DNA of 64,000 bases, taken from contig CAKOUW010000003.1 in NCBI GenBank assembly GCA_934120715.1, positions 1 to 64,000 of the forward strand. The letters are read 5' to 3'. The position numbers were made by a program, and so were the translations under genes. The stretch comes from an uncultured Bacilli bacterium (GTDB lineage: Bacteria; Bacillota_I; Bacilli_A; RF39; UBA660). How positions within the stretch are numbered: the stretch's first letter is position 1; the number at the start of each line of letters is the position of its first letter. The notes under the pieces are model-generated. The model saw only the letters and a list, made by a program, of their open reading frames with translations, searched no databases and had not been told where the DNA came from. This document shows, piece after piece, positions 26,592-33,845 of the stretch.

Positions 26592-28391
26592 CTATTTTTT
26601 TATTAAATTAACTAATGCATTGTATATATCTTCAAAAGTGTTTTTCACTTCATCAGATACTTCAATCTTTTTATTACGCATTAATAATTCTTGTATAGAT
26701 TTATTATACATATTTTTTGAAAAATTCTTACTATCTGGGAAACATTCTTTCTGTATTTTTAATCTATCGCTTGCACTCAAAATGGTTTCCATATTTTTGT
26801 TAGTCCATTTTGAATTAATATCTTTTAAAGTTATAATTCTATCATTTACAATAAATCCAAACTTCTCCTCATATCTTTTTTTGCTTGATTTTGCTGCTTC
26901 ATCTGAATCAAGTAAAACACCAAATTCTTTTCCCCATCCACTATATAGTGATATTAGACTATCAGCATTTGAACAGCTCATACCAGGTAATAAAATAAGG
27001 TCTTTTTTTTCTAATAAAACTTTAAAAAAATAGTTTAGTGTATAATAGTCATTTTTACCTTCAAGTATTATAGCATTATCACACATATCTAACTCATTAG
27101 GTACATATTCTAAAACATCCAATATTGGTTGGAAGTAGCTAACTTTTTGTGGGAACAAATTTACAAACTCTCTATATCTATAAATATTTATATTTGTATC
27201 TTGCACAACAAAATCTTCGTCTTCACCATTATATGCATCATTTGTTACAATATATGCTCCTTCAAGCCATGCTGGATTTATTAAATGTTGACTATGCGTT
27301 GTATATATAATTGTACACTTATCACTTATTTTCTCAAGGCTTTCAATTAGTTGCTTTTGGGCTTTCTGAGAAAGATTGGCAGCTGGTTCATCAAACAAGA
27401 ATATTATATGTTTATCTTCATTTTTTCTTTTTCCTCTAAATTGAGTTAATAATAGAAATACAAAAAACCATCTAAAACCCAGAGATCTGTCACTTAGATG
27501 AAAGAATCCATCTTCTCCTTCTATTTTAAATTCAATAAAAATTCCTTTCTCATCTTTGTCAACATCAACCGCAATACCTTTAGCTTTATTTGTCAATACT
27601 GTTGACCACGTTTTCAAAATTTCTGATGAAAGAACTCTTCCTATTCTTAAACACACCTGCTTAACATGATCTTTATCAGTTGGATTTGCTGAATTTATTC
27701 GATCTACCAAATGCTCTTTAATATTTAATTGCTCATTTAATGAATCTAATATATCCTGTACAACCAAACTATAAAATTTACTCTTATAATCTTGATCATT
27801 TATTGGATCTAAATATATTTTATCAGGCAAATCAAACAACGCAGTTGGAAAATATAAAATTTTAGGCATTTTAGTTTTTATAAATTCTACTGTCTTTTTC
27901 CATTCCTCTTCTCCTAAATCTGCCATCTTTTTTGTTCTACTTTTTTGTGGTTTTCCTCTTAATGGCATATTCCATTTGTATGAAGTGTTTTCATAATTAG
28001 AATTCTTATAATTATAAATCTGTTCTGTTGTTATAACATCTATTTCTTCTAAAAGTTCAAAATCAAATTGTTTTAACAAGTACTCTTTTAATTCTTTTTT
28101 ATCATTTTCATTTAATAATAAAGTAAAAGCAATCTTTATTGAACCATTAAAGTTTATTTTATCCTTTATTGGAATTATTTTTTCTTTTGATGGTAATATT
28201 GCATTACTTATTAATGATAAATTCTTTTCTTCATTATATTCAAATGAATTAATTGCTTCCAGTATTGTTGTTTTACCACTCTCATTAATTCCTACTAATG
28301 TAAAAACATTATTAAATGGAGCATTATCTAAGTTTAATTCAATATGTTCTATTCCTTTAAAATTTTGAGCTTCAATTTTAATCAATTTCAT
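26592..28391 (-). CDS. OLD-type nuclease: AAA ATPase fused to TOPRIM
   Basis: 599 residues. The N-terminal ABC-like AAA domain has Walker A GINESGKTT (residues 34-42) and Walker B IIFLFDEPAANLS (near 330) followed by YTTHSQHL. The C-terminal TOPRIM has IILEGKND (near 440) and VLLDSDEAAKSS. This is the OLD family, which includes GajA of Gabija, PARIS AriA-type ATPases and retron effectors; members cut DNA or act in anti-phage defence. No UvrD-like GajB lies next to it, so this is not a canonical Gabija pair. It is the third gene of the operon with Fic, 16 nt after it, on an integrase-bearing island. Confidence 0.8.
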   Translation of the reverse strand: MKLIKIEAQNFKGIEHIELNLDNAPFNNVFTLVGINESGKTTILEAINSFEYNEEKNLSLISNAILPSKEKIIPIKDKINFNGSIKIAFTLLLNENDKKELKEYLLKQFDFELLEEIDVITTEQIYNYKNSNYENTSYKWNMPLRGKPQKSRTKKMADLGEEEWKKTVEFIKTKMPKILYFPTALFDLPDKIYLDPINDQDYKSKFYSLVVQDILDSLNEQLNIKEHLVDRINSANPTDKDHVKQVCLRIGRVLSSEILKTWSTVLTNKAKGIAVDVDKDEKGIFIEFKIEGEDGFFHLSDRSLGFRWFFVFLLLTQFRGKRKNEDKHIIFLFDEPAANLSQKAQKQLIESLEKISDKCTIIYTTHSQHLINPAWLEGAYIVTNDAYNGEDEDFVVQDTNINIYRYREFVNLFPQKVSYFQPILDVLEYVPNELDMCDNAIILEGKNDYYTLNYFFKVLLEKKDLILLPGMSCSNADSLISLYSGWGKEFGVLLDSDEAAKSSKKRYEEKFGFIVNDRIITLKDINSKWTNKNMETILSASDRLKIQKECFPDSKNFSKNMYNKSIQELLMRNKKIEVSDEVKNTFEDIYNALVNLIKK

Positions 28392-28407
28392 TTTACTACC
28401 TCCAAAA

Positions 28408-29334
28408 CTAATCCCCTAATACTTCTAAATATCTATCTAACATTTCATTTTCTGCTTCTGTCACTAATTTAATAAAATCAGTGTAATCACCTGTTATATG
28501 TGCCTTATCAAGTGCTTCATAATATTTTAATCTATTATCTTTTTTTATAATAACTGGTACATATCCACTTCTCATTAAATCCATGTTCATTATTAATCTA
28601 GATGTTCTACCATTTCCATCAATAAATGGATGGATTTTAACTAACTCTCCATGTAACAAAGATGCTCTTACTATTGGATGATATTTATCCCAATCATCAT
28701 AGTTTATCATTAACTTCTCCATTAATTCTGGAACTTTTATGTATTCTGGTGGCCTGTGCTTTGCCCCACTTATAATAACATTATGATTTCTATATCTTCC
28801 AGCATTATCATCATCTATACCTTTTAAAATTAACTGATGTAATCCTTTAATGTTCCATTCAGATATTTCACTTTTTGTGCCAATTAATTCTTCTAGATAT
28901 TCAATAGCATTTTCATGATTAATAGCTTCTAAGTGTTCTTTTACAGACTTACCACCAATAGTAATTCCTTCCAACACTACTTTAGTTTCTTTTAATGTTA
29001 AAGTATTACCTTCAATACCATTACTGTTATATGTCCATTCTAGATTAATTGCATTTTGTAATGACTCAGTGGCTTCTTTTGATAATGGCCTCTTACTATT
29101 TAGCTTAGCAAGTTTTTCATCAACTTCTTTAAAATAATCTTCTGGTAGATCAATTTTAAATTCAATTTCATCTTTTACCCTTTTATCGATTGGTTTATTA
29201 GTATCATCTGGAATATTCCATGTTGTACCTATTTTTTCAGCACCTTCAATTCTTCCATCTTGAATAAGTTGTCTTATCCTTCTTTCACTAATATTCCATT
29301 TTTCACTTGCTTCTTTTATTGTCATAAATTTCAT
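28408..29334 (-). CDS. Fic-domain protein with N-terminal helix-turn-helix
   Basis: 308 residues, with GGAGGTG before the ATG. Residues 1-40 look like an excisionase/MerR-type HTH (MTIKEASEKWNISERRIRQL). Residues 104-110 (SNGIEGN) match the Fic inhibitory motif (S/T)xxxE(G/N). Residues 235-243 (HPFIDGNGR) are the complete Fic catalytic motif. An auto-inhibited AMP-transferase or related NMP-transferase is expected; the target is unknown. The HTH could bind the operator dyads at this operon's promoter. It sits 2 nt after the 107-aa gene and 16 nt before the OLD nuclease gene. Confidence 0.85.
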   Translation of the reverse strand: MKFMTIKEASEKWNISERRIRQLIQDGRIEGAEKIGTTWNIPDDTNKPIDKRVKDEIEFKIDLPEDYFKEVDEKLAKLNSKRPLSKEATESLQNAINLEWTYNSNGIEGNTLTLKETKVVLEGITIGGKSVKEHLEAINHENAIEYLEELIGTKSEISEWNIKGLHQLILKGIDDDNAGRYRNHNVIISGAKHRPPEYIKVPELMEKLMINYDDWDKYHPIVRASLLHGELVKIHPFIDGNGRTSRLIMNMDLMRSGYVPVIIKKDNRLKYYEALDKAHITGDYTDFIKLVTEAENEMLDRYLEVLGD

Positions 29335-29336
29335 TT

Positions 29337-29660
29337 TTACACCTCCAAATTGTATTCTTTAATAATTTTATCAAATACTTCTTTACCATACTTATTTAAT
29401 AAATAACCTAAGCATATAGTTTTATAAGCGTTTAATCGATCATATAACACATTACTATCAATGCTCTCTATATTCACTTTAGTACTATTATTAGCTACAC
29501 ACAAAGTATCCTCATATACTTCTGTTTCTAATATTAAATGTTCTCTAACACTTTTTATTACTTTTTCCATGCCTTCTCTTGTTGGATTTTTCTTTTGCTC
29601 TGTTAGATCTTTAATATCTTTAGCAATATCACTAATATCTTTCACATCTTTAATATGCAT
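29337..29660 (-). CDS. 107-aa hypothetical protein, first gene of the Fic-OLD operon
   Basis: Starts at the ATG at 29660 with GAGGTGAG 6 nt upstream; the GTG at 29669 lies inside that site. Mostly helical and charged (MHIKDVKDISDIAKDIKDLT), no membrane helix, no motif I recognise. Position and size would suit an antitoxin or adaptor for the Fic protein, but nothing in the sequence proves it. Confidence 0.6.
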   Translation of the reverse strand: MHIKDVKDISDIAKDIKDLTEQKKNPTREGMEKVIKSVREHLILETEVYEDTLCVANNSTKVNIESIDSNVLYDRLNAYKTICLGYLLNKYGKEVFDKIIKEYNLEV

Positions 29661-29681
29661 AGTTCTCACCTCTATATATAG

Positions 29682-29710
29682 ATTATACCGTTTCCGGAAT
29701 AATATGTCAA
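29682..29710 (-). promoter_or_regulatory. Consensus sigma-A promoter of the Fic-OLD operon
   Basis: On the minus strand TTGACA (29705-29710), exactly 17 nt, TATAAT (29682-29687): a perfect vegetative promoter 22 nt upstream of the first start codon. Such a strong promoter implies repression. Confidence 0.85.
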
Positions 29711-29736
29711 TATATTTTATACCATTTGTGGAATAA
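29683..29736. promoter_or_regulatory. Two operator dyads TTATACC-N6-GGAATAA
   Basis: The same dyad occurs at 29683-29702 (covering the -10) and at 29717-29736 (upstream of the -35), 34 bp apart. Over 22 nt the two copies differ at only three positions, all in the centre. Likely binding sites for an element-encoded repressor. Confidence 0.7.
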
Positions 29737-29801
29737 TACTATATTTTATAGTCATACGCATATTTTATATTTTGTCCGTAACATTGTTAAAAATAAAAAT
29801 C

Positions 29802-29841
29802 CATTGAAGATTTTTGCCACTTTTGGCACTTTTCTTCAATG
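29802..29841. repeat. Nested hairpin at the edge of the integrated element
   Basis: CATTGAAGA (29802-29810) pairs with TCTTCAATG (29833-29841), and within it TGCCA pairs with TGGCA. It could be a terminator or recombinase-binding structure near the element boundary. Confidence 0.5.
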
Positions 29842-29865
29842 AACTATTCTTAAAACTAGATTTTT

Positions 29866-29887
29866 TTGTACCTAAATTGTACCTAAA
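29866..29887. repeat. Perfect tandem repeat of TTGTACCTAAA
   Basis: Two identical 11-bp units in direct orientation, about 50 bp from the 3' end of the small-RNA candidate. Short direct repeats at this place resemble integrase arm-binding sites (inference). Confidence 0.55.
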
Positions 29888-29935
29888 ATTATTTTAGCAA
29901 TATCGATACCTCGCAAACCCTTATAAAATGGGCAT

Positions 29936-30036
29936 AAAAAATGAGAGCACGGTTAAATGCTCTCTTCAGGGGGTTCGGTTGAATATACTCCCACACATAA
30001 TCGTGAGAGATATCGGCGTGATTAACATCACGCACC
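29936..30036 (-). ncRNA. Candidate small RNA of about 100 nt (RNA B)
   Basis: Bounded by a strong promoter (30040-30068) and an intrinsic terminator. It can fold into hairpin 1 GCGTGAT/ATCACGC (30016-30033), hairpin 2 CTCTCAC/GTGGGAG (29988-30009), a single-stranded linker with AACCCCCTG, and terminator hairpin GAGAGCA/TGCTCTC (29943-29964) followed by ATTTTTT. No open frame with a ribosome site. It is not tRNA, 5S, SRP, tmRNA or 6S by the motifs I know. The C-rich linker is of the kind Gram-positive sRNAs use to bind ribosome sites. Confidence 0.6.
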
Positions 30037-30039
30037 TTA

Positions 30040-30068
30040 ATCATAAATTATATTTTAAAAATTGTCAA
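30040..30068 (-). promoter_or_regulatory. Promoter of RNA B
   Basis: TTGACA (30063-30068), 17-nt spacer, TATGAT (30040-30045) on the minus strand. The start would be near 30033-30036, at GGTGCG. Confidence 0.8.
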
Positions 30069-30127
30069 TTGTTTAAGAAAAATATCTAAAATTTTAATTA
30101 ATTTGACACTAATATATACATTACAAA

Positions 30128-31513
30128 CTAAATATAAAATTCATAAATCTTATATAATAAATGAGGTTCTAAATGAACAATAAACTTCTCCATATCTTGA
30201 TCAATATACCAAAATGGAATTTCAACTCTTGTAAAGTGTAACTTTTTTGCGTACCTAACAGCCTCCTTATATAGCTTAGTACCAATTCCTTTTCTACGAT
30301 ATTCCTCAAACACATACAAGAATTGAATAGTAAAATAATCATGATCCAAATAAGAACCATTAGTATCAGCAGACTCTATTTTGGTGATTATAAAACCAGC
30401 TATTTTGCCATTTATATCATATACAAAACAATTATTAGAAATGGTTCTATCACATAAAGATGCAAATTCCAACCTGCCAAGACCGCCAAGGCTTAAAAAT
30501 ATATCACGTCGTAACTTAAACCGTTCTCTTTGAACCCCTCTCATCGCCCTAATAACAACTTCATAGTCTTCTACCCTAGACCTTCTTATCTCTTCCCTAT
30601 AAGGTCTCTTTTTTATAGATATTATAGGTACCATAGCTTCTTCTTTTGATAAGCCATTACCACTAATATCACTAATAAAACCAATATCACTAACTGATAC
30701 AATTAAATAATCACCAAAAAATTTACTATCTTCCTTAAAAAGTTTTCTCTCAACTGCAACTTTCTTTGGCAAAACTAAAAAAGAATTACCAAATTCATTT
30801 ACTAGTCTCATTTTAAATTCTTTAAAAAGACTATCTTCCATTTTAACAAAACATGAATTATTATTTATATATTTAATATCATCAATCAACCCAAATATAT
30901 CAGAATAATCAGCTAAATTAATATGCTTTTTTACTACACTACCAAAATTACTAACAATAAAAATCAAACTATCTTGAATAGAATCAGCCAGGCTAGAAAT
31001 AGAATCATTTATCCTTTCCAATTTATTTTTTAAAGTTGCCAAATTCAAACCATTAGCTTCAACCAAATCTTCAAAAGAAGCATATATCACTTTTTTATTA
31101 GAACCACTTGATAAATTTATAATACGCTGATAAGCTTCATCACTTGACTTATAAGCCCCAAGCCCATAAGGAAAAATGCCATAGGCATTATAATCAGTAT
31201 TTATATTAACATTTTCAACTAACTTACTAGGAAATTCCCTATAAACTTTTTTTACATCTATATCAAAAAAATGAGGAGCTACAGTTGTTATATAAGCCAA
31301 GTTTTTAACAAGAATACTATCAATACTCAAATTATCTAAATGAGAAGTACTTAAACCATCATAATTTAAAATTATAATATTTTTATATTCTTCTTCTTTT
31401 AATAATTGTTCTATCTTTCTCAAACATGAATAATTAGGCTTCATACCAAAATATCTTTCAAATGCTGAATAGACATTAGCAATACTCTTAACATTACTTG
31501 GATATATAATCAT
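30128..31513 (-). CDS. Phosphodiesterase/alkaline-phosphatase-like domain fused to a GNAT acetyltransferase
   Basis: 461 residues from the ATG at 31513 (AGAAGGAG upstream). Residues about 1-290 resemble type I phosphodiesterase/nucleotide pyrophosphatase proteins (IIILNYDGLSTSHLDN at the nucleophile position, later SLIFIVSNFGS). Residues about 310-461 are a GNAT N-acetyltransferase (DYEVVIRAM, FVYDINGKIAGFI, acetyl-CoA loop YRRKGIGTKLYKEAVRYA). Both domains are in one frame without a stop. Substrates unknown. It follows recG by 19 nt and is probably co-transcribed. Confidence 0.7.
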   Translation of the reverse strand: MIIYPSNVKSIANVYSAFERYFGMKPNYSCLRKIEQLLKEEEYKNIIILNYDGLSTSHLDNLSIDSILVKNLAYITTVAPHFFDIDVKKVYREFPSKLVENVNINTDYNAYGIFPYGLGAYKSSDEAYQRIINLSSGSNKKVIYASFEDLVEANGLNLATLKNKLERINDSISSLADSIQDSLIFIVSNFGSVVKKHINLADYSDIFGLIDDIKYINNNSCFVKMEDSLFKEFKMRLVNEFGNSFLVLPKKVAVERKLFKEDSKFFGDYLIVSVSDIGFISDISGNGLSKEEAMVPIISIKKRPYREEIRRSRVEDYEVVIRAMRGVQRERFKLRRDIFLSLGGLGRLEFASLCDRTISNNCFVYDINGKIAGFIITKIESADTNGSYLDHDYFTIQFLYVFEEYRRKGIGTKLYKEAVRYAKKLHFTRVEIPFWYIDQDMEKFIVHLEPHLLYKIYEFYI

Positions 31514-31532
31514 ATAGCTCAACTCCTTCTCT

Positions 31533-33527
31533 TTAACCTTGGGTAATAGACTCAATAAGTTTTACTTTCAAAGGATCATCATCAAAATCTTTATTTAATA
31601 AATACTCTTTAGAATCTTTTTTAGCTTGTAACAAGATTTTATAATCAGATCGTATATCTGCAATTTTAAAATTCATATCCCCACTTTGCCTAGTTCCAAA
31701 AAGATCACCATGACCTCTTAATTTAAAATCTTCTTCACTAATTATAAAACCATCATCTACTTTTTCCATTATTTTTAGTCTCTCTGTATCACTATCACTA
31801 ATTAAAATACATTTAGACTTATCACTACCTCTACCAACACGACCTCTTAATTGATGAAGTGTAGAAAGACCAAACCTATCTGCATCAAATATAACCATTG
31901 TAGTAGCATTAGCTACATCAACACCAACTTCCACAACAGTAGTAGAAATAAGAATTTGAATTTCATTATTTTTAAATTGTTCCATAATTATATCTTTAGC
32001 CCCACTTGCCATCTTCCCATGAACGATATCAATTCTGTAATATTCACCAAAAGCCAATTTCATTTGATCCCTTAGTTTACAAACAGTTGCTAAATCAGAA
32101 TTCTCACTTTCTTCAATTAACGGAGCAATTACATATATTTGATGTTTTTTCTTTAGTTCAGCCAACATCTCTTGCAATACATCTTTAATTTCACTATTCT
32201 TTTTAACAATAGTATCAACCTTTTGTCTGCCCTTAGGACGTTCTTTAATATTAGAAACATCCATATCACCAAAGATTGTAAGTGCATAAGTTCTTGGTAT
32301 TGGAGTAGCACTCATATATAAAACATCCGGCTTTTTACCCTTATTCTGCAAATTAGCTCTCTGATGTACTCCAAAACGGTGCTGTTCATCAGTAATTACT
32401 AAACCTAAATTACTATAACTAACTTCATCTTGAATAAGAGCATGTGTACCAATTACCATAGAAATAGTACCATCATTTAAACCAGAATATATCCTAGCTT
32501 TATCTTTTTTAGAAGTAGATCCGGTTAATAATTCTATATTTATATTCATACCCTTAGTAATATTCAACAAATTGTTATAATGTTGACAAGCCAAAATTTC
32601 TGTTGGTGCCATTAAAGCACTCTGATGCCCACTAAAACTATTAGCGATCATCGCAATAAATGCCACTATTGTCTTACCACTACCAACATCACCCTGTAAT
32701 AGCCTATTCATTCTACTAGGCATTTCCATATCCATAATAATCTCATCAATTGCCCTATTCTGATCAGCTGTTAATTCAAAAGGCAATCCTTTTATAAAAT
32801 TATTAATTTTTTCTCTATCAATAACCCTACTTAAACCATTATTCTTTTTCCTATTTTGTAATCGTAAATAATTAATTTTAAACATAAATACAAATAATTC
32901 TTCATATTTTAATCTAATTTTTACCTCTTTTAATTTTTCTAAAGTTGAAGGATTATGAATGATATTTAAAGCTGTCTTTTTATTTAAAAAATTATACTTT
33001 TCAATATACATACTAGGTATAAAATCACTAATATCCCTACCACATACAAGTAATGCCATATTTATAAAAGTAGATAAATTTTTATTAGTAAGTCCACTAG
33101 TACAATGATATATTGGCTCTATCTTTGTCTTTCCCATTAAAAGACCAGTTTTAATATCAGATGCCGTAATAACATTCTTAGTCTTATCAAATTTACCTAT
33201 AACAATAACACTAGTACCTACAGTCAATTGACTCTTTAAAAAAGCTCTATTAAATATAGACACTCCAACTACCCCAAAAAAACTAACAAGTCTAAAATTC
33301 ATTTTATTAAGTCCTGCTTTAAAACGCATTAAAATAGGCATACTTTCAATTTTACCATCAACTACAACTCTATCCCCATCTAAAGCAGTAGTCAAATTTG
33401 TTTGCTGTAAAATATCATATCTAAAAGGATAATGTGTAACTAAATCATCAACCGTATAAATATTTAATTTATTTAGTAAAGAAATGGCTTTAGGACCAAC
33501 ACCTTTTATATCTTTTAAATCCATCAT
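31533..33527 (-). CDS. recG: ATP-dependent DNA helicase RecG
   Basis: 664 residues, full length. The N-terminal wedge/OB domain starts LKDIKGVGPKAISLLNKL. Helicase motif I is GDVGSGKT, motif Ia APTEILA, motif II DEQHRFGV, motif III SATPIPRT; motifs IV-VI include STTVVEVGVDV and QLRGRVGRG, and the C-terminal FGTRQSG segment is present. Remodels stalled replication forks and Holliday junctions. ATG ATG at the start, with GGAAGTGG upstream. Confidence 0.95.
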   Translation of the reverse strand: MMDLKDIKGVGPKAISLLNKLNIYTVDDLVTHYPFRYDILQQTNLTTALDGDRVVVDGKIESMPILMRFKAGLNKMNFRLVSFFGVVGVSIFNRAFLKSQLTVGTSVIVIGKFDKTKNVITASDIKTGLLMGKTKIEPIYHCTSGLTNKNLSTFINMALLVCGRDISDFIPSMYIEKYNFLNKKTALNIIHNPSTLEKLKEVKIRLKYEELFVFMFKINYLRLQNRKKNNGLSRVIDREKINNFIKGLPFELTADQNRAIDEIIMDMEMPSRMNRLLQGDVGSGKTIVAFIAMIANSFSGHQSALMAPTEILACQHYNNLLNITKGMNINIELLTGSTSKKDKARIYSGLNDGTISMVIGTHALIQDEVSYSNLGLVITDEQHRFGVHQRANLQNKGKKPDVLYMSATPIPRTYALTIFGDMDVSNIKERPKGRQKVDTIVKKNSEIKDVLQEMLAELKKKHQIYVIAPLIEESENSDLATVCKLRDQMKLAFGEYYRIDIVHGKMASGAKDIIMEQFKNNEIQILISTTVVEVGVDVANATTMVIFDADRFGLSTLHQLRGRVGRGSDKSKCILISDSDTERLKIMEKVDDGFIISEEDFKLRGHGDLFGTRQSGDMNFKIADIRSDYKILLQAKKDSKEYLLNKDFDDDPLKVKLIESITQG

Positions 33528-33657
33528 AATACCACTTCCTTCTTGGCATATTATATCATAAATTTACTTCTTTTTTGACAAATAATTTATATTTAATACA
33601 CTAATTTTACATAAAATTACTGAATATTAAATTTTTGTATTTTTTTATATTTTTTTG

Positions 33658-33689
33658 TTGACAAAAATAGAACTTTAGGTTAGTATAAT
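33658..33689 (+). promoter_or_regulatory. Promoter of RNA A
   Basis: TTGACA at 33658-33663 and TATAAT at 33684-33689, a 20-nt spacer. An alternative -10 TAGTAT (33681-33686) gives the usual 17 nt. Either would start transcription near 33693-33697. Confidence 0.6.
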
Positions 33690-33693
33690 AACT

Positions 33694-33828
33694 ACCAATT
33701 CGGAATTAGGCGAATTGGTCGCTAGTATCACACTAGCCAACCCCTTTTTATTCTTTTTAGAGGCTGTCCTCAGGGGGAACAGCCTCTTAGATTAAAAACT
33801 AAAAAGACGTTTGCCGACGTCTTTTTTT
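33694..33828 (+). ncRNA. Candidate structured RNA of about 135 nt (RNA A)
   Basis: Stands alone between recG and nifJ, with a promoter before it and a terminator at its end. Predicted helices: P1 ACCAATTCG/CGAATTGGT (33694-33719); P2 GCTAGT/ACTAGC (33721-33737); P3 AGAGGCTGT/ACAGCCTCT (33759-33787) with an 11-nt loop; an outer helix CTTTTTAG/CTAAAAAG (33753-33760 with 33799-33806) enclosing P3. GGGGG in the P3 loop (33773-33777) can pair with CCCC at 33741-33744, making a pseudoknot. No open frame. It does not match T-box, ZTP, fluoride, 6S or SRP by eye. Confidence 0.6.
33801..33828. terminator. Bidirectional terminator of RNA A and nifJ
   Basis: AAAGACGT / ACGTCTTT stem with a 6-nt loop, T-run on both strands (TTTTTTT on plus, TTTTTAG on minus). 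It lies 18 nt past the nifJ stop. Confidence 0.85.
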
Positions 33829-33845
33829 GTGTATTTTTATTTATA

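Noticed and set aside
26592..29660. Canonical Gabija system
   Set aside because: No UvrD-like helicase (GajB) is adjacent; the partner is a Fic protein.
33694..33828. T-box or other known riboswitch
   Set aside because: No T-box sequence or known aptamer core is visible, and no gene follows on that strand.
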